Origin: a virus
Direction: 5' to 3' (one strand)
Virus record (IMG/VR): IMGVR_UViG_3300045747_000334
Location: 1-26,501 of that record
Length of the DNA stretch: 26,501 bases
The translations under genes and the position numbers were made by a program. Position 1 is the first letter of the stretch. Every line of letters starts with the position of its first letter. Of this stretch, positions 13,362 through 21,005 are shown piece after piece. The notes under the pieces are model-generated. The model saw only the letters and a list, made by a program, of their open reading frames with translations, did no database searches and was not told the DNA's origin.

Positions 13362-15338
13362 ATGGCCATCAAAAAGACAATCGAGCAGCAGTTCAAGAAG
13401 CTCAGTGAAGTCGAGCACGTCCTCCTTCGCCCTGGCCGGTACATCGGTTCGATCAAGCCGCACACGGCCGTCGAGTGGGTGCCGACCGCTGATGCGAAGT
13501 CGATGGAGCAACGGGAAGTCACGTACAACCCTGGCTTCCTGAAGCTGTTCGACGAGGTGATCAGTAACTCAGCTGACCACAGCAAGCGTCCCGAAGGCAA
13601 GGGTCTGGACATCATCCGCGTTGATGTCGATCAATCCAAGGGTGAGATCAGCATCTTCGACAACGGCGGGATCCCAGTCGTGAAGCACAAGGAACTCGAT
13701 CAGTGGGTTCCCGAGCTGATCTTCGAGCTGCGCGCTGGATCGAACTTCGATGACTCCGACGAGTCCGTGCTCACCGGCCAGAACGGCGAAGGCGCTGCTC
13801 TGACCTGCATCTTCAGCACGAAGTTCCGTGTCGAGACCTGCGACGCGAAGAACAAGTTCCTGATGACGTTCACCGAGAACAGTCAAGGTGGCCGTGACCC
13901 GAAGGTCAGCAAGGCCGTGGAGCCGAAGGGGTACACGCGGATCACGTACCATCCGGACTTCGAGAAGCTCGGCATGGAAGGCATCGACGACAGCAATTAC
14001 GCGATGCTGTTCAGCCGCGTCGTCGAAGTCGCTGCCACGAACACGCACCTCAAGGTGTACTGGAACGGCACGCGGATCATGACCCGCACGTTCAAGGACT
14101 ACATCGAGATGTTCACCGGCACAGCCGAGTACGGGTACGACGAAGGTGAGTCGTTCCGAGTCGGTGTCGCGAAGTCCGAAGACGGGTTCCAACACACGTC
14201 GTTCGTGAACACGTCGAAGACGAAGATCGGCGGCACGCACATTCACTACATCGTGAACCAGATCGTGGACGGCCTCCGTGGCTCGATCGAGAAGAAGGCG
14301 AAGGTGAAGGTCGCCCCGGCGGACATTCGGAACCACCTCCATCTGTTCATCGATGCGACGATCGTGAACCCACGGTACTCGTCGCAGACGAAGGACGAGC
14401 TGATCACTGAGCCGAGCGCGTACGGCCGTGGCTGGAAGTGCCCTGAGAAGCTCATTCAGAAGCTGCTGAAGACCGACATCATTCAGTCCGTGCTCGACTG
14501 GGTCGAAGCGAAGAAGCTCGCCGAGGAAATGAAGACGCTGAAGGCCGTTGGCAAGGAGCAAGGCAAGGCTGACCCACGGAAGATCGAGAAGTTCTCCGAT
14601 GCCTCAGAACGGAACCAACGGATCAAGTGCGTCCTGTTCCTCTCGGAAGGTGACTCGGCTTCGAAGTCGATTCAAGGTGGCCGTGGCGATAACCCGTACA
14701 TCGGCTCGTTCCCGCTGAAGGGTAAGCCGCTGAACGTTCGCGAGAAGGACGTGATGCGCGTCCTCGGTCTCGATCGTGAGAAGAAGGGCAAGGACGGCAA
14801 GGTCGAGCCGAACGAGATTCAGAAGATTCTGACCGTGATCGGCCTGAAGATCGGCACCCCAGTGCGATCGCTCGACGAGCTTCGGTTCGGCAAGGTCGCC
14901 CTGGCCTCCGATGCTGACGTCGACGGCTTCCACATCTGTGGTCTGCTGATGAACCTCTTCGATCACTTCTGGCCAGAGCTGTTCACCCTCGGGTTCGTGC
15001 ACATCCTGCGCACCCCAGTGATCGTCGTCACGATGAAGGACAAGAGCGAGCGCGAGTTCTTCACCGAACGTGACTACCATATCTGGGAAGCCAAGGACGG
15101 CCAGCGCCTCAAGGGTTGGAAGATGAAGTACTACAAGGGTCTGTCGACGTGGAGCACGAAGCAGTTCGGGAAGTTCCTCGGCGATCTCGAGCAGTACCTG
15201 TTCCGCGTGGACAAGATCGACACCGAGGACAACGAGGCAATCGACCTCGCGTTCAACAGTCAGCGCGCCGATGACCGGAAGGCCTGGCTCGAGACGCCCG
15301 CCGGCGACTTCGATGAGTTCATCGTGGGAGCCGTCTGA
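13362..15338 (+). CDS. DNA topoisomerase II large subunit (T4 gp39/60-like, GyrB/ParE type)
   Basis: 658 residues holding both the ATPase and TOPRIM parts in one chain; in T4 these are split into gp39 and gp60. GHKL ATPase motifs are FDEVISNSADH (catalytic Glu65, Asn69), FDNGGIPV (Asp100) and the ATP-lid LTGQNGEGAAL (138-148). The TOPRIM domain has FLSEGDSASKS (Glu429) and SDADVDG (Asp517, 519, 521), the metal triad. PLKGKPLNV at 451-459 is a usual type II signature. With the small subunit downstream it passes DNA strands during replication. All key residues are present, so it should be active. It has its own promoter-like box; the stop overlaps the next ATG by one base (TGATG). Confidence 0.95.
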   Translation: MAIKKTIEQQFKKLSEVEHVLLRPGRYIGSIKPHTAVEWVPTADAKSMEQREVTYNPGFLKLFDEVISNSADHSKRPEGKGLDIIRVDVDQSKGEISIFDNGGIPVVKHKELDQWVPELIFELRAGSNFDDSDESVLTGQNGEGAALTCIFSTKFRVETCDAKNKFLMTFTENSQGGRDPKVSKAVEPKGYTRITYHPDFEKLGMEGIDDSNYAMLFSRVVEVAATNTHLKVYWNGTRIMTRTFKDYIEMFTGTAEYGYDEGESFRVGVAKSEDGFQHTSFVNTSKTKIGGTHIHYIVNQIVDGLRGSIEKKAKVKVAPADIRNHLHLFIDATIVNPRYSSQTKDELITEPSAYGRGWKCPEKLIQKLLKTDIIQSVLDWVEAKKLAEEMKTLKAVGKEQGKADPRKIEKFSDASERNQRIKCVLFLSEGDSASKSIQGGRGDNPYIGSFPLKGKPLNVREKDVMRVLGLDREKKGKDGKVEPNEIQKILTVIGLKIGTPVRSLDELRFGKVALASDADVDGFHICGLLMNLFDHFWPELFTLGFVHILRTPVIVVTMKDKSEREFFTERDYHIWEAKDGQRLKGWKMKYYKGLSTWSTKQFGKFLGDLEQYLFRVDKIDTEDNEAIDLAFNSQRADDRKAWLETPAGDFDEFIVGAV

Positions 15339-15742
15339 TGTACAACGACGAAGACTACGTGCCGGGAGGCATCTACAACCCAAGGGGAACGACAATGGCA
15401 GAAGGTCCGTGGCCACCAGCGGTGTCGCCTGAAAAGGAACGGCAGATGAAGCTCACCCGCGTGTACAACAACACGCACTCGGTCTCCGAAGTCAGCAAGC
15501 TTCCGTCGTCGACGAAGTACTTCGCGATCGTGCAGGACTCGATGACGTACGACTCCGGGTACGGCGAGCGCGGTCAACCGGACATGTGCACCTCGCAGGT
15601 CCTGAATCTGATTTGGTTCGAGGACGATGAGGCCCTCGAAGCCTGGGTCCTGAAGGCCGTGGAGGAGCGGAAGTCGTACCGGATCGTGCGAGTCGAACCT
15701 GTGAAGACCGAGGTCAAGGCCGTCTTCTCGGTCGTGAAGTGA
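15338..15742 (+). CDS. Hypothetical protein between topoisomerase subunits, 134 aa
   Basis: Unrecognised, alpha/beta protein with an acidic segment (WFEDDEALEAWVLKAVEERKS) and an N-terminal Pro/Gly-rich tail. The start at 15338 touches the large-subunit stop. Two internal in-frame starts also have good sites: ATG 15395 after AAGGGG, and ATG 15448 after AAGGAA. The true protein may be 115 or 97 residues. Its position inside the topoisomerase operon suggests it is co-expressed with both subunits, but no link to topoisomerase is visible in its sequence. Confidence 0.7.
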   Translation: MYNDEDYVPGGIYNPRGTTMAEGPWPPAVSPEKERQMKLTRVYNNTHSVSEVSKLPSSTKYFAIVQDSMTYDSGYGERGQPDMCTSQVLNLIWFEDDEALEAWVLKAVEERKSYRIVRVEPVKTEVKAVFSVVK

Positions 15743-15744
15743 GA

Positions 15745-15750
15745 TAGAAT
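15745..15750 (+). promoter_or_regulatory. TAGAAT -10 box directly before the small-subunit ATG
   Basis: TAGAAT is followed by 5 bases and ATG, the same spacing as before the AAA+ gene at 2052. There is no Shine-Dalgarno, so a leaderless or near-leaderless mRNA is possible. Confidence 0.35.
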
Positions 15751-15755
15751 AGACT

Positions 15756-17135
15756 ATGGGAAAGATCCGCTCACCACAATCGCAGCACAGCAACTCGACG
15801 CGTCGTTCGATTCGGGTCCGTGACTACTTCAACACGGCTGTGAAGACGTTCAGTCTGTACGACAACGTCCGCAGCATCCCGAAGATCACTGATGGCCTGA
15901 AGCCATCTCAGCGGAAGGCCCTGTACGGCACTGCTCTCCGTGGCGAGAGCGCTGGCGAGATTCAAGTCGAACGTCTGGCATCAATGATCGCTGCGAAGAC
16001 GGACTACCACCACGGCGCCGCGTCACTCGTCGGCACGATGGTGAACATGGCCTGCGACAAGATGCCGGGCATGAACAACATGAACCTGTTCATCCCGTCA
16101 GGTCAGTTCGGCTCCCGTCTCACGAAGGAGCCAGGTGCTGGCCGGTACATCTTCACCGAACTCAGCCCGTACTTCCGTCAGCTGTTCAAGAAAGAAGACG
16201 ACTGCATTCTGAAGGCGCTTCTGTCCGATGGCGAAGAGATCGAGCCTGAGACGTACATCCCGCTGCTCCCGATGTCGCTCGTGAACGGCGCATCCGGCAC
16301 TGGCACCGGCCATGCCTGTGAGATCTTCAGCTATCACCCAGAGCAGGTCCGTGATGCAGTGCTGAAGGCACTCGACGGCAAGAAGCTCAAGGGTGGCACG
16401 CTGACTCCGTGGTTCCGTGGGTACCACGGCACTGTCGAACGGAACAAGGAGACCGGCCAAGTCACAACAACCGGGAAGCTCGAGGTCGTGAACAGCACCA
16501 CGATCCGGATCACTGAGCTCCCACTCGGCGTGTACCTCGACTCGTACAAGGACGTTCTGAACAAGCTCGAAGAAGCCGAGTTCATTCGTCAGTACGATGA
16601 CAACTCGTCCGAAGACACGTTCAGCTTCGAGGTCATGGTCCCGCGCTCAACCTCAGCGATGGACTACGAGACGCTGCTGAAGAAGTTCAAGCTGATCGGT
16701 CGCGGTACGGAGAACTTCACGCTGTGGAACCCTGATGGCGTCCTGCAGAAGTACGAGAGTGCTGAGGCAGTCATCGAAGGCTTCGTCCCCTGGCGCCTCA
16801 GTCAGTACGAAGTCCGTCGTCAGAAGCTCATTGCCGACACGACCGAGCAGATTCGGTTCCAGTCCGAGGTCGTCCGGTTCATTCGGTTCTACCTCGCGAA
16901 CACGAAGGTCTTCAAGGACACTGGCAAGGCTGACCTTATCACCCTGCTCCTGAGCAAGGACTTCGTGGACTACGAACGTCTGCTCAGCATGCCGATCTGG
17001 AACCTGACGAAGGACAAGATCGCCGAGCTCGAGAAGAAGCTGGCCGATCTGAAGGCGTACCTCGCCACGCTGAAGTCCGACACAGCCGGCGAGATGTACA
17101 AGCGCGAGCTGAAGGCATTCTCTTACAAGGGCTGA
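15756..17135 (+). CDS. DNA topoisomerase II small/medium subunit (T4 gp52-like, GyrA/ParC type)
   Basis: 459 residues, close to T4 gp52 (about 440). The N-terminal breakage-reunion domain has ITDGLKPSQRKALYG (44-58), the HHGAASL winged-helix region (85-91), SGQFGSR (115-121) and the catalytic tyrosine Tyr131 in GAGRYIFTEL, with the conserved Arg130 beside it. The GyrA-type C-terminal beta-propeller is absent, as in T4. The C-terminal third is coiled-coil-like (KDKIAELEKKLADLKAYLATL). It forms the cleavage core with the large subunit encoded upstream. An unknown gene separates the two subunits. Confidence 0.95.
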   Translation: MGKIRSPQSQHSNSTRRSIRVRDYFNTAVKTFSLYDNVRSIPKITDGLKPSQRKALYGTALRGESAGEIQVERLASMIAAKTDYHHGAASLVGTMVNMACDKMPGMNNMNLFIPSGQFGSRLTKEPGAGRYIFTELSPYFRQLFKKEDDCILKALLSDGEEIEPETYIPLLPMSLVNGASGTGTGHACEIFSYHPEQVRDAVLKALDGKKLKGGTLTPWFRGYHGTVERNKETGQVTTTGKLEVVNSTTIRITELPLGVYLDSYKDVLNKLEEAEFIRQYDDNSSEDTFSFEVMVPRSTSAMDYETLLKKFKLIGRGTENFTLWNPDGVLQKYESAEAVIEGFVPWRLSQYEVRRQKLIADTTEQIRFQSEVVRFIRFYLANTKVFKDTGKADLITLLLSKDFVDYERLLSMPIWNLTKDKIAELEKKLADLKAYLATLKSDTAGEMYKRELKAFSYKG

Positions 17136-17136
17136 G

Positions 17137-17421
17137 ATGGCAACGATCCTCTCAACGACCGGTGCGAACTGGCACCGCACAGCGAACAGCGAAACTGGTG
17201 ATGACATCGAGTTCTTCGAGTTCAGTGAGATGAACTCACGGAAGATGTCGGTCACTCCTGGCACTTGGGTTGTTCAGGGTCGCTCTGGCGAAACGATCGA
17301 TGGTGTTCCGAATCTGCACCGTCTGAGAGACGGTGACTTCGTGTGTCGTCAGACGAACGACGCGAACGACCAGTGGGTCCTCAGTCCTGCCCTGTTCAAA
17401 ACTGCTTACATCACAAAATGA
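17137..17421 (+). CDS. Hypothetical protein, 94 aa
   Basis: Unrecognised. Polar, beta-rich, with several Trp residues and a DDIEFFEFSEM acidic patch. AAGGG lies about 7 bases upstream of the ATG, just after the topoisomerase stop, so it probably shares that mRNA. Its stop overlaps the next ATG (ATGA). Confidence 0.68.
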   Translation: MATILSTTGANWHRTANSETGDDIEFFEFSEMNSRKMSVTPGTWVVQGRSGETIDGVPNLHRLRDGDFVCRQTNDANDQWVLSPALFKTAYITK

Positions 17422-17612
17422 AGTACCTCGTCCTGGTAAATACCACCTCGAACCGGGCTTCATCGTCTGGTGTCTCGTCGATTGTGGTAGAATGTGATGA
17501 GCTCTCAGAAGCTCAGGCAATCGTCGAGAAGGTGAATGACTCGACGACCACTGACTTCCGTCGTGAAGCGATCATTCTGAACGAACCACCATCCGAACGG
17601 TACAGGTACTGA
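17418..17612 (+). CDS. Hypothetical protein, 64 aa
   Basis: Short protein with a beta-alpha-beta look: KYLVLVNTTS, then SGVSSIVVECDELSEAQAIVEKVN, then FRREAIILNE. The pattern suggests a small ferredoxin-like fold, but I cannot name a family. I start at ATG 17418 (overlapping the previous stop) rather than the in-frame codon at 17343. It is followed after one base by the release-factor-like gene. Confidence 0.6.
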   Translation: MKYLVLVNTTSNRASSSGVSSIVVECDELSEAQAIVEKVNDSTTTDFRREAIILNEPPSERYRY

Positions 17613-17613
17613 A

Positions 17614-18024
17614 ATGGCAAAGAAACGAGAGCTCTTGTTCTCAGTCACCGCGAGTGACTGTGACTGGGCGTACTCACATGGACAAGGGGCCGGCGGACAA
17701 GCGCGCAATAAGAGCCTCACTGCCGTGCACTGCACGCACAAAGCGTCCGGAGCACGAGCGTACAGTCAAGACGGACGCTCGCAGAAGGACAACAAGTCCG
17801 ATGCGTTCGTGAAGATGTGCAACACCGCCGAGTTCAAGGCGTGGCACAAGCGCGAAGTCTGGAAGAGAATGGGCGTGCTCGATGAGATCGAACGAGCCGT
17901 CGAAGCTGGTATGAACATGTCGAATCTGCGCATCGAGGTGCGAGTCGACGGGAAGTGGGTCGAGGTGTCGTTCAACGCTCCTCTCGACCTGATCATTGAC
18001 TCCGAGAACCTCACTGCCCAATGA
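17614..18024 (+). CDS. Release-factor-like protein with GGQ motif (RF-1 domain)
   Basis: 136 residues, about the size of ArfB/YaeJ and matching domain 3 of class I release factors. [20 protein letters not shown] (21-40) carries the GGQ (27-29) that triggers peptidyl-tRNA hydrolysis. It is followed by the family's THxxSG and [11 protein letters not shown] (55-65; usual form RSQxxNrxxA). There is no stop-codon-reading domain, so it probably rescues stalled or damaged ribosomes, as ArfB and PrfH do. The C-terminus is an acidic strand-helix, not the Lys/Arg tail that ArfB places in the mRNA channel; in that respect it is unlike ArfB. The stop overlaps the J-protein start (ATGA). Confidence 0.82.
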   Translation: MAKKRELLFSVTASDCDWAYSHGQGAGGQARNKSLTAVHCTHKASGARAYSQDGRSQKDNKSDAFVKMCNTAEFKAWHKREVWKRMGVLDEIERAVEAGMNMSNLRIEVRVDGKWVEVSFNAPLDLIIDSENLTAQ

Positions 18025-18875
18025 CAACGTACTACGAAGATCTCGGTGTCTCAAAGGATGCCACAGGCGACGAAATCAAGAAGGCGTACCGGAAGCTCGC
18101 GTCGAAACACCACCCGGACAAGGGTGGCGATGCCGAGATCTTCAAGAAGATTCAGACGGCGTACGATGTTCTGAGCGACGATGCGAAGCGTGCGCAGTAC
18201 GACAATCCGCCGACGCAAGGCGACGGGTTCCAGCAGTTCAGCGACATCAACGACATCCTGCGACAGATGCGCGCTCACGCGAACGTGCACGTTCAGCAGG
18301 TGTACGAGCTGGTCACGCAGCTCCCGATTCTGAACGCTTACAAGGGTCACACGATGGAGGTCCGCCTCGGGAACGTGGTCGACAAGGTCGTCCTGCCAGC
18401 TGGCATCCCGAATGGTGCCAGAGGGCAGTTCAAGTCCGAGGGTGGGAAGACGGTCGTCGTGACGGTGCGGTTCATGCCGTCCGACTTCGAGACTGTGGAG
18501 ATCAACGAAGCTCGCCCGATCATCGGGTCGAACGGACAGCCAACCGGCGAGATCAACACTGGTGACCTCACAACCTCGGTGAAGGTGAACGCACTCGACA
18601 TCCTGCTCGGTGCCTGGGTGCACGTCTCCGACCTGCTCGGCGACCAGTACCAAGTCCGTGTTCCAGCCGGACACGACATCAACACCCCGCTCCGTCTGAA
18701 GGGCAAGGGGTACAAGAACTGGTCCGTGAAGAACGACAAGGCAGTCGATCATCGCGCTGATCTGTACATTCGCGTGATCCCGGTGTTCAAGCAAGCGAAG
18801 GACCTCGACCCAACGAAGGTTCAAGTGCTGTACGACCTGAACAAGGCACATCACCACATCGACGTAAAGGTCTGA
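18021..18875 (+). CDS. J-domain co-chaperone 1 (DnaJ/CbpA-like)
   Basis: 284 residues. Residues 1-62 are a J domain ([23 protein letters not shown] at 31-33, then [11 protein letters not shown]). The zinc-finger region of DnaJ is absent. Residues about 100-284 form the two beta-barrel client domains, seen in [19 protein letters not shown], the [20 protein letters not shown] segment and [18 protein letters not shown]. This is the class B (CbpA-like) layout. The HPD stimulates a host Hsp70 ATPase, so the phage likely recruits host DnaK for its own assembly or replication. It is coupled to the release-factor-like gene, and a paralogue lies 0.6 kb downstream. Confidence 0.88.
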   Translation: MTTYYEDLGVSKDATGDEIKKAYRKLASKHHPDKGGDAEIFKKIQTAYDVLSDDAKRAQYDNPPTQGDGFQQFSDINDILRQMRAHANVHVQQVYELVTQLPILNAYKGHTMEVRLGNVVDKVVLPAGIPNGARGQFKSEGGKTVVVTVRFMPSDFETVEINEARPIIGSNGQPTGEINTGDLTTSVKVNALDILLGAWVHVSDLLGDQYQVRVPAGHDINTPLRLKGKGYKNWSVKNDKAVDHRADLYIRVIPVFKQAKDLDPTKVQVLYDLNKAHHHIDVKV

Positions 18876-18876
18876 G

Positions 18877-19485
18877 ATGACGTTCGACATTCAATGGGGT
18901 GGTCTGCACACCGTGATCAGCGGTGGACAAACAGGCGCCGATCAGGGCGGCCTTGAGGCTGCTCGGAAAGCTGGCATTCGGACCGGTGGTCAAGCCGCTG
19001 CGCTGTACAAGACCTCGATCGGCCTGAACCCACTGCTTCAAGCGTACGACCTCACCGCGAAGGGTTCGTACGACGAACGGACTCTCGTGAATATCAAGGC
19101 GGCTGATGCCACCGTGATCATCGCGCACAATCTGCAGTCGCCCGGAACCGTTCTGACTCGTCGGTACGCGAAGATCGAAGGCACGAAGCTCCTCGAGCTC
19201 GATGTATCTGAGATCGTTCGGCTTGCTCAGCTCGGCCCGATGAACGGCACCGAAGCAGTGATTGATCTGATCGTGCAGAACTCCGGTGCTCTCGCCGAGT
19301 TCATCAAGAACCATCAAGTTCAAGTGCTGAACGTCGCCGGGAACCGTGAACTGAAGAGCGATGGTCGCCAGTACGGGCACCTCGTGATGCACATGACGAC
19401 TGAGTGGATCGTCGGCACAGCCCTCGAGCTCCTTGATCTTGACGCGAAGCTCGTAAAGCTTCACCAGTCATTTTTGAAAGTGTAA
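18877..19485 (+). CDS. SLOG-superfamily protein (putative molybdenum-carrier / YpsA-LOG type)
   Basis: 202 residues. VISGGQTGADQGGLEAA (13-29) is the glycine-rich nucleotide-binding signature of the LOG/YpsA/putative Mo-carrier group. IRTGGQAA, ATVIIAHNL and a C-terminal VLNVAGNRELKSDG (similar to the family's LNVAGPRxSKxPG) follow in order. SLOG proteins bind or cleave nucleotide ligands, including NAD-derived signals, and occur in defence systems such as Thoeris. The substrate here is not known. It lies between two J-protein genes. Its TAA stop is also the first three bases of a TAAATA late-promoter box. Confidence 0.75.
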   Translation: MTFDIQWGGLHTVISGGQTGADQGGLEAARKAGIRTGGQAAALYKTSIGLNPLLQAYDLTAKGSYDERTLVNIKAADATVIIAHNLQSPGTVLTRRYAKIEGTKLLELDVSEIVRLAQLGPMNGTEAVIDLIVQNSGALAEFIKNHQVQVLNVAGNRELKSDGRQYGHLVMHMTTEWIVGTALELLDLDAKLVKLHQSFLKV

Positions 19486-19510
19486 ATAGCGAACAGCATC
19501 AAGGTTCGCT
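19483..19510 (+). promoter_or_regulatory. Late promoter box with 7-pair inverted repeat ending at the ATG
   Basis: TAAATA (19483-19488) overlaps the upstream stop. AGCGAAC (19488-19494) pairs perfectly with GTTCGCT (19504-19510), the last base before the ATG at 19511; the loop holds the AAGG ribosome-binding site. T4-type late transcripts would start near 19494 and lose the left arm. Confidence 0.6.
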
Positions 19511-20425
19511 ATGGCTGATCCGTTCAATACACTTGGCATCCCGTCGTCGGCTACGACTGACGAAGCTCGGGCCGCGTACCGGAAGCTAGCATCGAAGCAC
19601 CACCCGGACAAGGGCGGGAACGCTGAGATCTTTAAGGATGTCAAGGCCGCGTTCGAGCTGATCGAAGCCGGGTACACGACACCGCCTCCGTCGACACCGC
19701 CTCCTCGGTACGCTCGTGCATCGTCGTTCACGAAGCCAACCCCAGTGTACGAGGGCACGTTCAACGAGTTCAACCCACGTTCTGGCGGCCCGAACCCGTT
19801 CTATCGTCGTCCGGCATCGAACGCGTACAAGACAGCGGCACCAAAGATCCACCCAGTTCGTCCACGAATCGTCGAGGCGTACCGACCACCTGAAGCGCGT
19901 CAGAACAAGGGTGACTTCATTGCGTACGTCTCGATCACTGAGGCGTACCACGGGTTCCAGTGTGACGTTACAGTGGATGGCGTGAAGCATCGTGTTCAAC
20001 TTCCGGCTGGTGTTCCGCACGGCCTCCGGTTCACTGTGCCGATCAAGGATCAACAGGACGTCACGGTGATCACTCGGTTCACGCAGTCCGAGTACTCGTT
20101 CCTCGGCGTGAACGAGGCGCTCCTCGAGGCAACGATTGTGAACTCCGAACCGGGCAAGGTGTACCGAACGAAGGACCTCCGTGTATCGAAGGAGATCAGA
20201 GCGAAGGATCTGAAGAACGGCACGACCCTTGAGATGGTCGACATCCTTGGCCAGACGTTCAAGGTGAAGGTTCCGGCTGGGCACGATCCACGACAGCCGA
20301 TCGTGATCGAAGGACACGGGTACGTAGATTGGTTCACCAGTCACTCGAAGGCCGGCTCCGTCCGAGGAAAAGTGTACGTCCGTCTGAACCCAACCGAGGA
20401 AGTCCCGATGTCGCATTTGATCTGA
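19511..20425 (+). CDS. J-domain co-chaperone 2 (late-promoter controlled)
   Basis: 304 residues, a paralogue of the J protein at 18021. The J domain has HPD at 31-33 and the shared [15 protein letters not shown] stretch. Then comes a linker of about 80 residues rich in Pro, Tyr and Arg (TPPPSTPPPRY) in place of the usual Gly/Phe segment. The client-binding barrels follow (HRVQLPAGVPHGLRF, LEMVDILGQTFKVKVPAGHD). There is no zinc finger. Because a late promoter with a hairpin precedes it while the first copy lies in an early-looking run, the two copies may serve different stages, for example replication and virion assembly. The zinc-less layout is shared by both. Confidence 0.87.
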   Translation: MADPFNTLGIPSSATTDEARAAYRKLASKHHPDKGGNAEIFKDVKAAFELIEAGYTTPPPSTPPPRYARASSFTKPTPVYEGTFNEFNPRSGGPNPFYRRPASNAYKTAAPKIHPVRPRIVEAYRPPEARQNKGDFIAYVSITEAYHGFQCDVTVDGVKHRVQLPAGVPHGLRFTVPIKDQQDVTVITRFTQSEYSFLGVNEALLEATIVNSEPGKVYRTKDLRVSKEIRAKDLKNGTTLEMVDILGQTFKVKVPAGHDPRQPIVIEGHGYVDWFTSHSKAGSVRGKVYVRLNPTEEVPMSHLI

Positions 20426-20434
20426 TGTTACAAT
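20426..20434 (+). promoter_or_regulatory. Extended -10 promoter (TGTTACAAT) for the Tpt1 gene
   Basis: TGTTACAAT matches the box at 4523 exactly. It ends 7 bases before the ATG at 20442, so the mRNA would start at or next to the start codon. The box is flanked by two copies of ATCTGAT (20420-20426 and 20433-20439), a possible operator. Confidence 0.5.
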
Positions 20435-20441
20435 CTGATCT

Positions 20442-21005
20442 ATGGACACACAAGCAACTAGGTCAAAGTACCTCTCAATGCTTCTTCGGCACAAACCGGA
20501 GAAAGCGAATCTCGAGCTAAGCCGTGAAGGTTGGTGCTCGATTCAAGAGCTCATCGAGAACACCGACTTCACACTGATCGAGCTGATGAACATCGTTCGA
20601 GACGATCAGAAGCAACGGTACGCCACGAACCCGTCATTCGGCGAGTGCCTCCGAACAGGTGAGCAGCCAACCGAGATCCGGGCGAACCAAGGGCACAGCA
20701 CGAAGGACGTGAAGATGACGTTCAGAAAGGTCGTGCCACCAGTCGTCCTGTACCACGGCGCTGACGATCAGTTCCTCGAGATCATCTTCAAGAAGGGCCT
20801 GCTCCCGATCAAGCGCCATCACGTGCACCTCTCGGCAACAGTTGATGTCGCTGAGGCAGTTGGTGGCCGTCGGAAGCATGGGTACCAGGTGCTCGAGATC
20901 GACGCGAAACAAATGGTCGCTGATGGTCTCCAGTTCTACATCTCCGAGAACGGCGTGTACCTCGCCGATCATGTCCCAGCGAAATACTTGAAAGAGCACG
21001 CATGA
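20442..21005 (+). CDS. kptA: RNA 2'-phosphotransferase (Tpt1/KptA family)
   Basis: 187 residues, typical for KptA. It transfers an RNA 2'-phosphate to NAD+, giving 2'-OH RNA, nicotinamide and ADP-ribose 1'',2''-cyclic phosphate. The four catalytic residues known from Tpt1 can be matched: Arg16 and His17 in LLRHKP, Arg80 in EIRANQGHS (78-86), and Arg143/144 in VGGRRKHG. LYHGADD (103-109), HHVHLSAT (126-133) and ENGVYLADHVP (169-179) are family signatures. In phages it may heal tRNA or rRNA after host nuclease attack and ligation, or move ADP-ribose to other ends. It lies in one overlapping run with thymidylate synthase, and a macro-domain gene able to handle its by-product follows 1.3 kb on. 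Confidence 0.9.
   Translation: MDTQATRSKYLSMLLRHKPEKANLELSREGWCSIQELIENTDFTLIELMNIVRDDQKQRYATNPSFGECLRTGEQPTEIRANQGHSTKDVKMTFRKVVPPVVLYHGADDQFLEIIFKKGLLPIKRHHVHLSATVDVAEAVGGRRKHGYQVLEIDAKQMVADGLQFYISENGVYLADHVPAKYLKEHA

Noticed and set aside
17437-17442. TAAATA box inside the 64-residue gene
   Set aside because: It lies within a coding region (GGTAAATACC), about 170 bases from the next start, with no hairpin or ribosome-binding site at the expected place.
17485-17493. TGGTAGAAT extended -10-like string
   Set aside because: Inside a coding region about 120 bases before the release-factor-like gene; sequence match alone is too weak.
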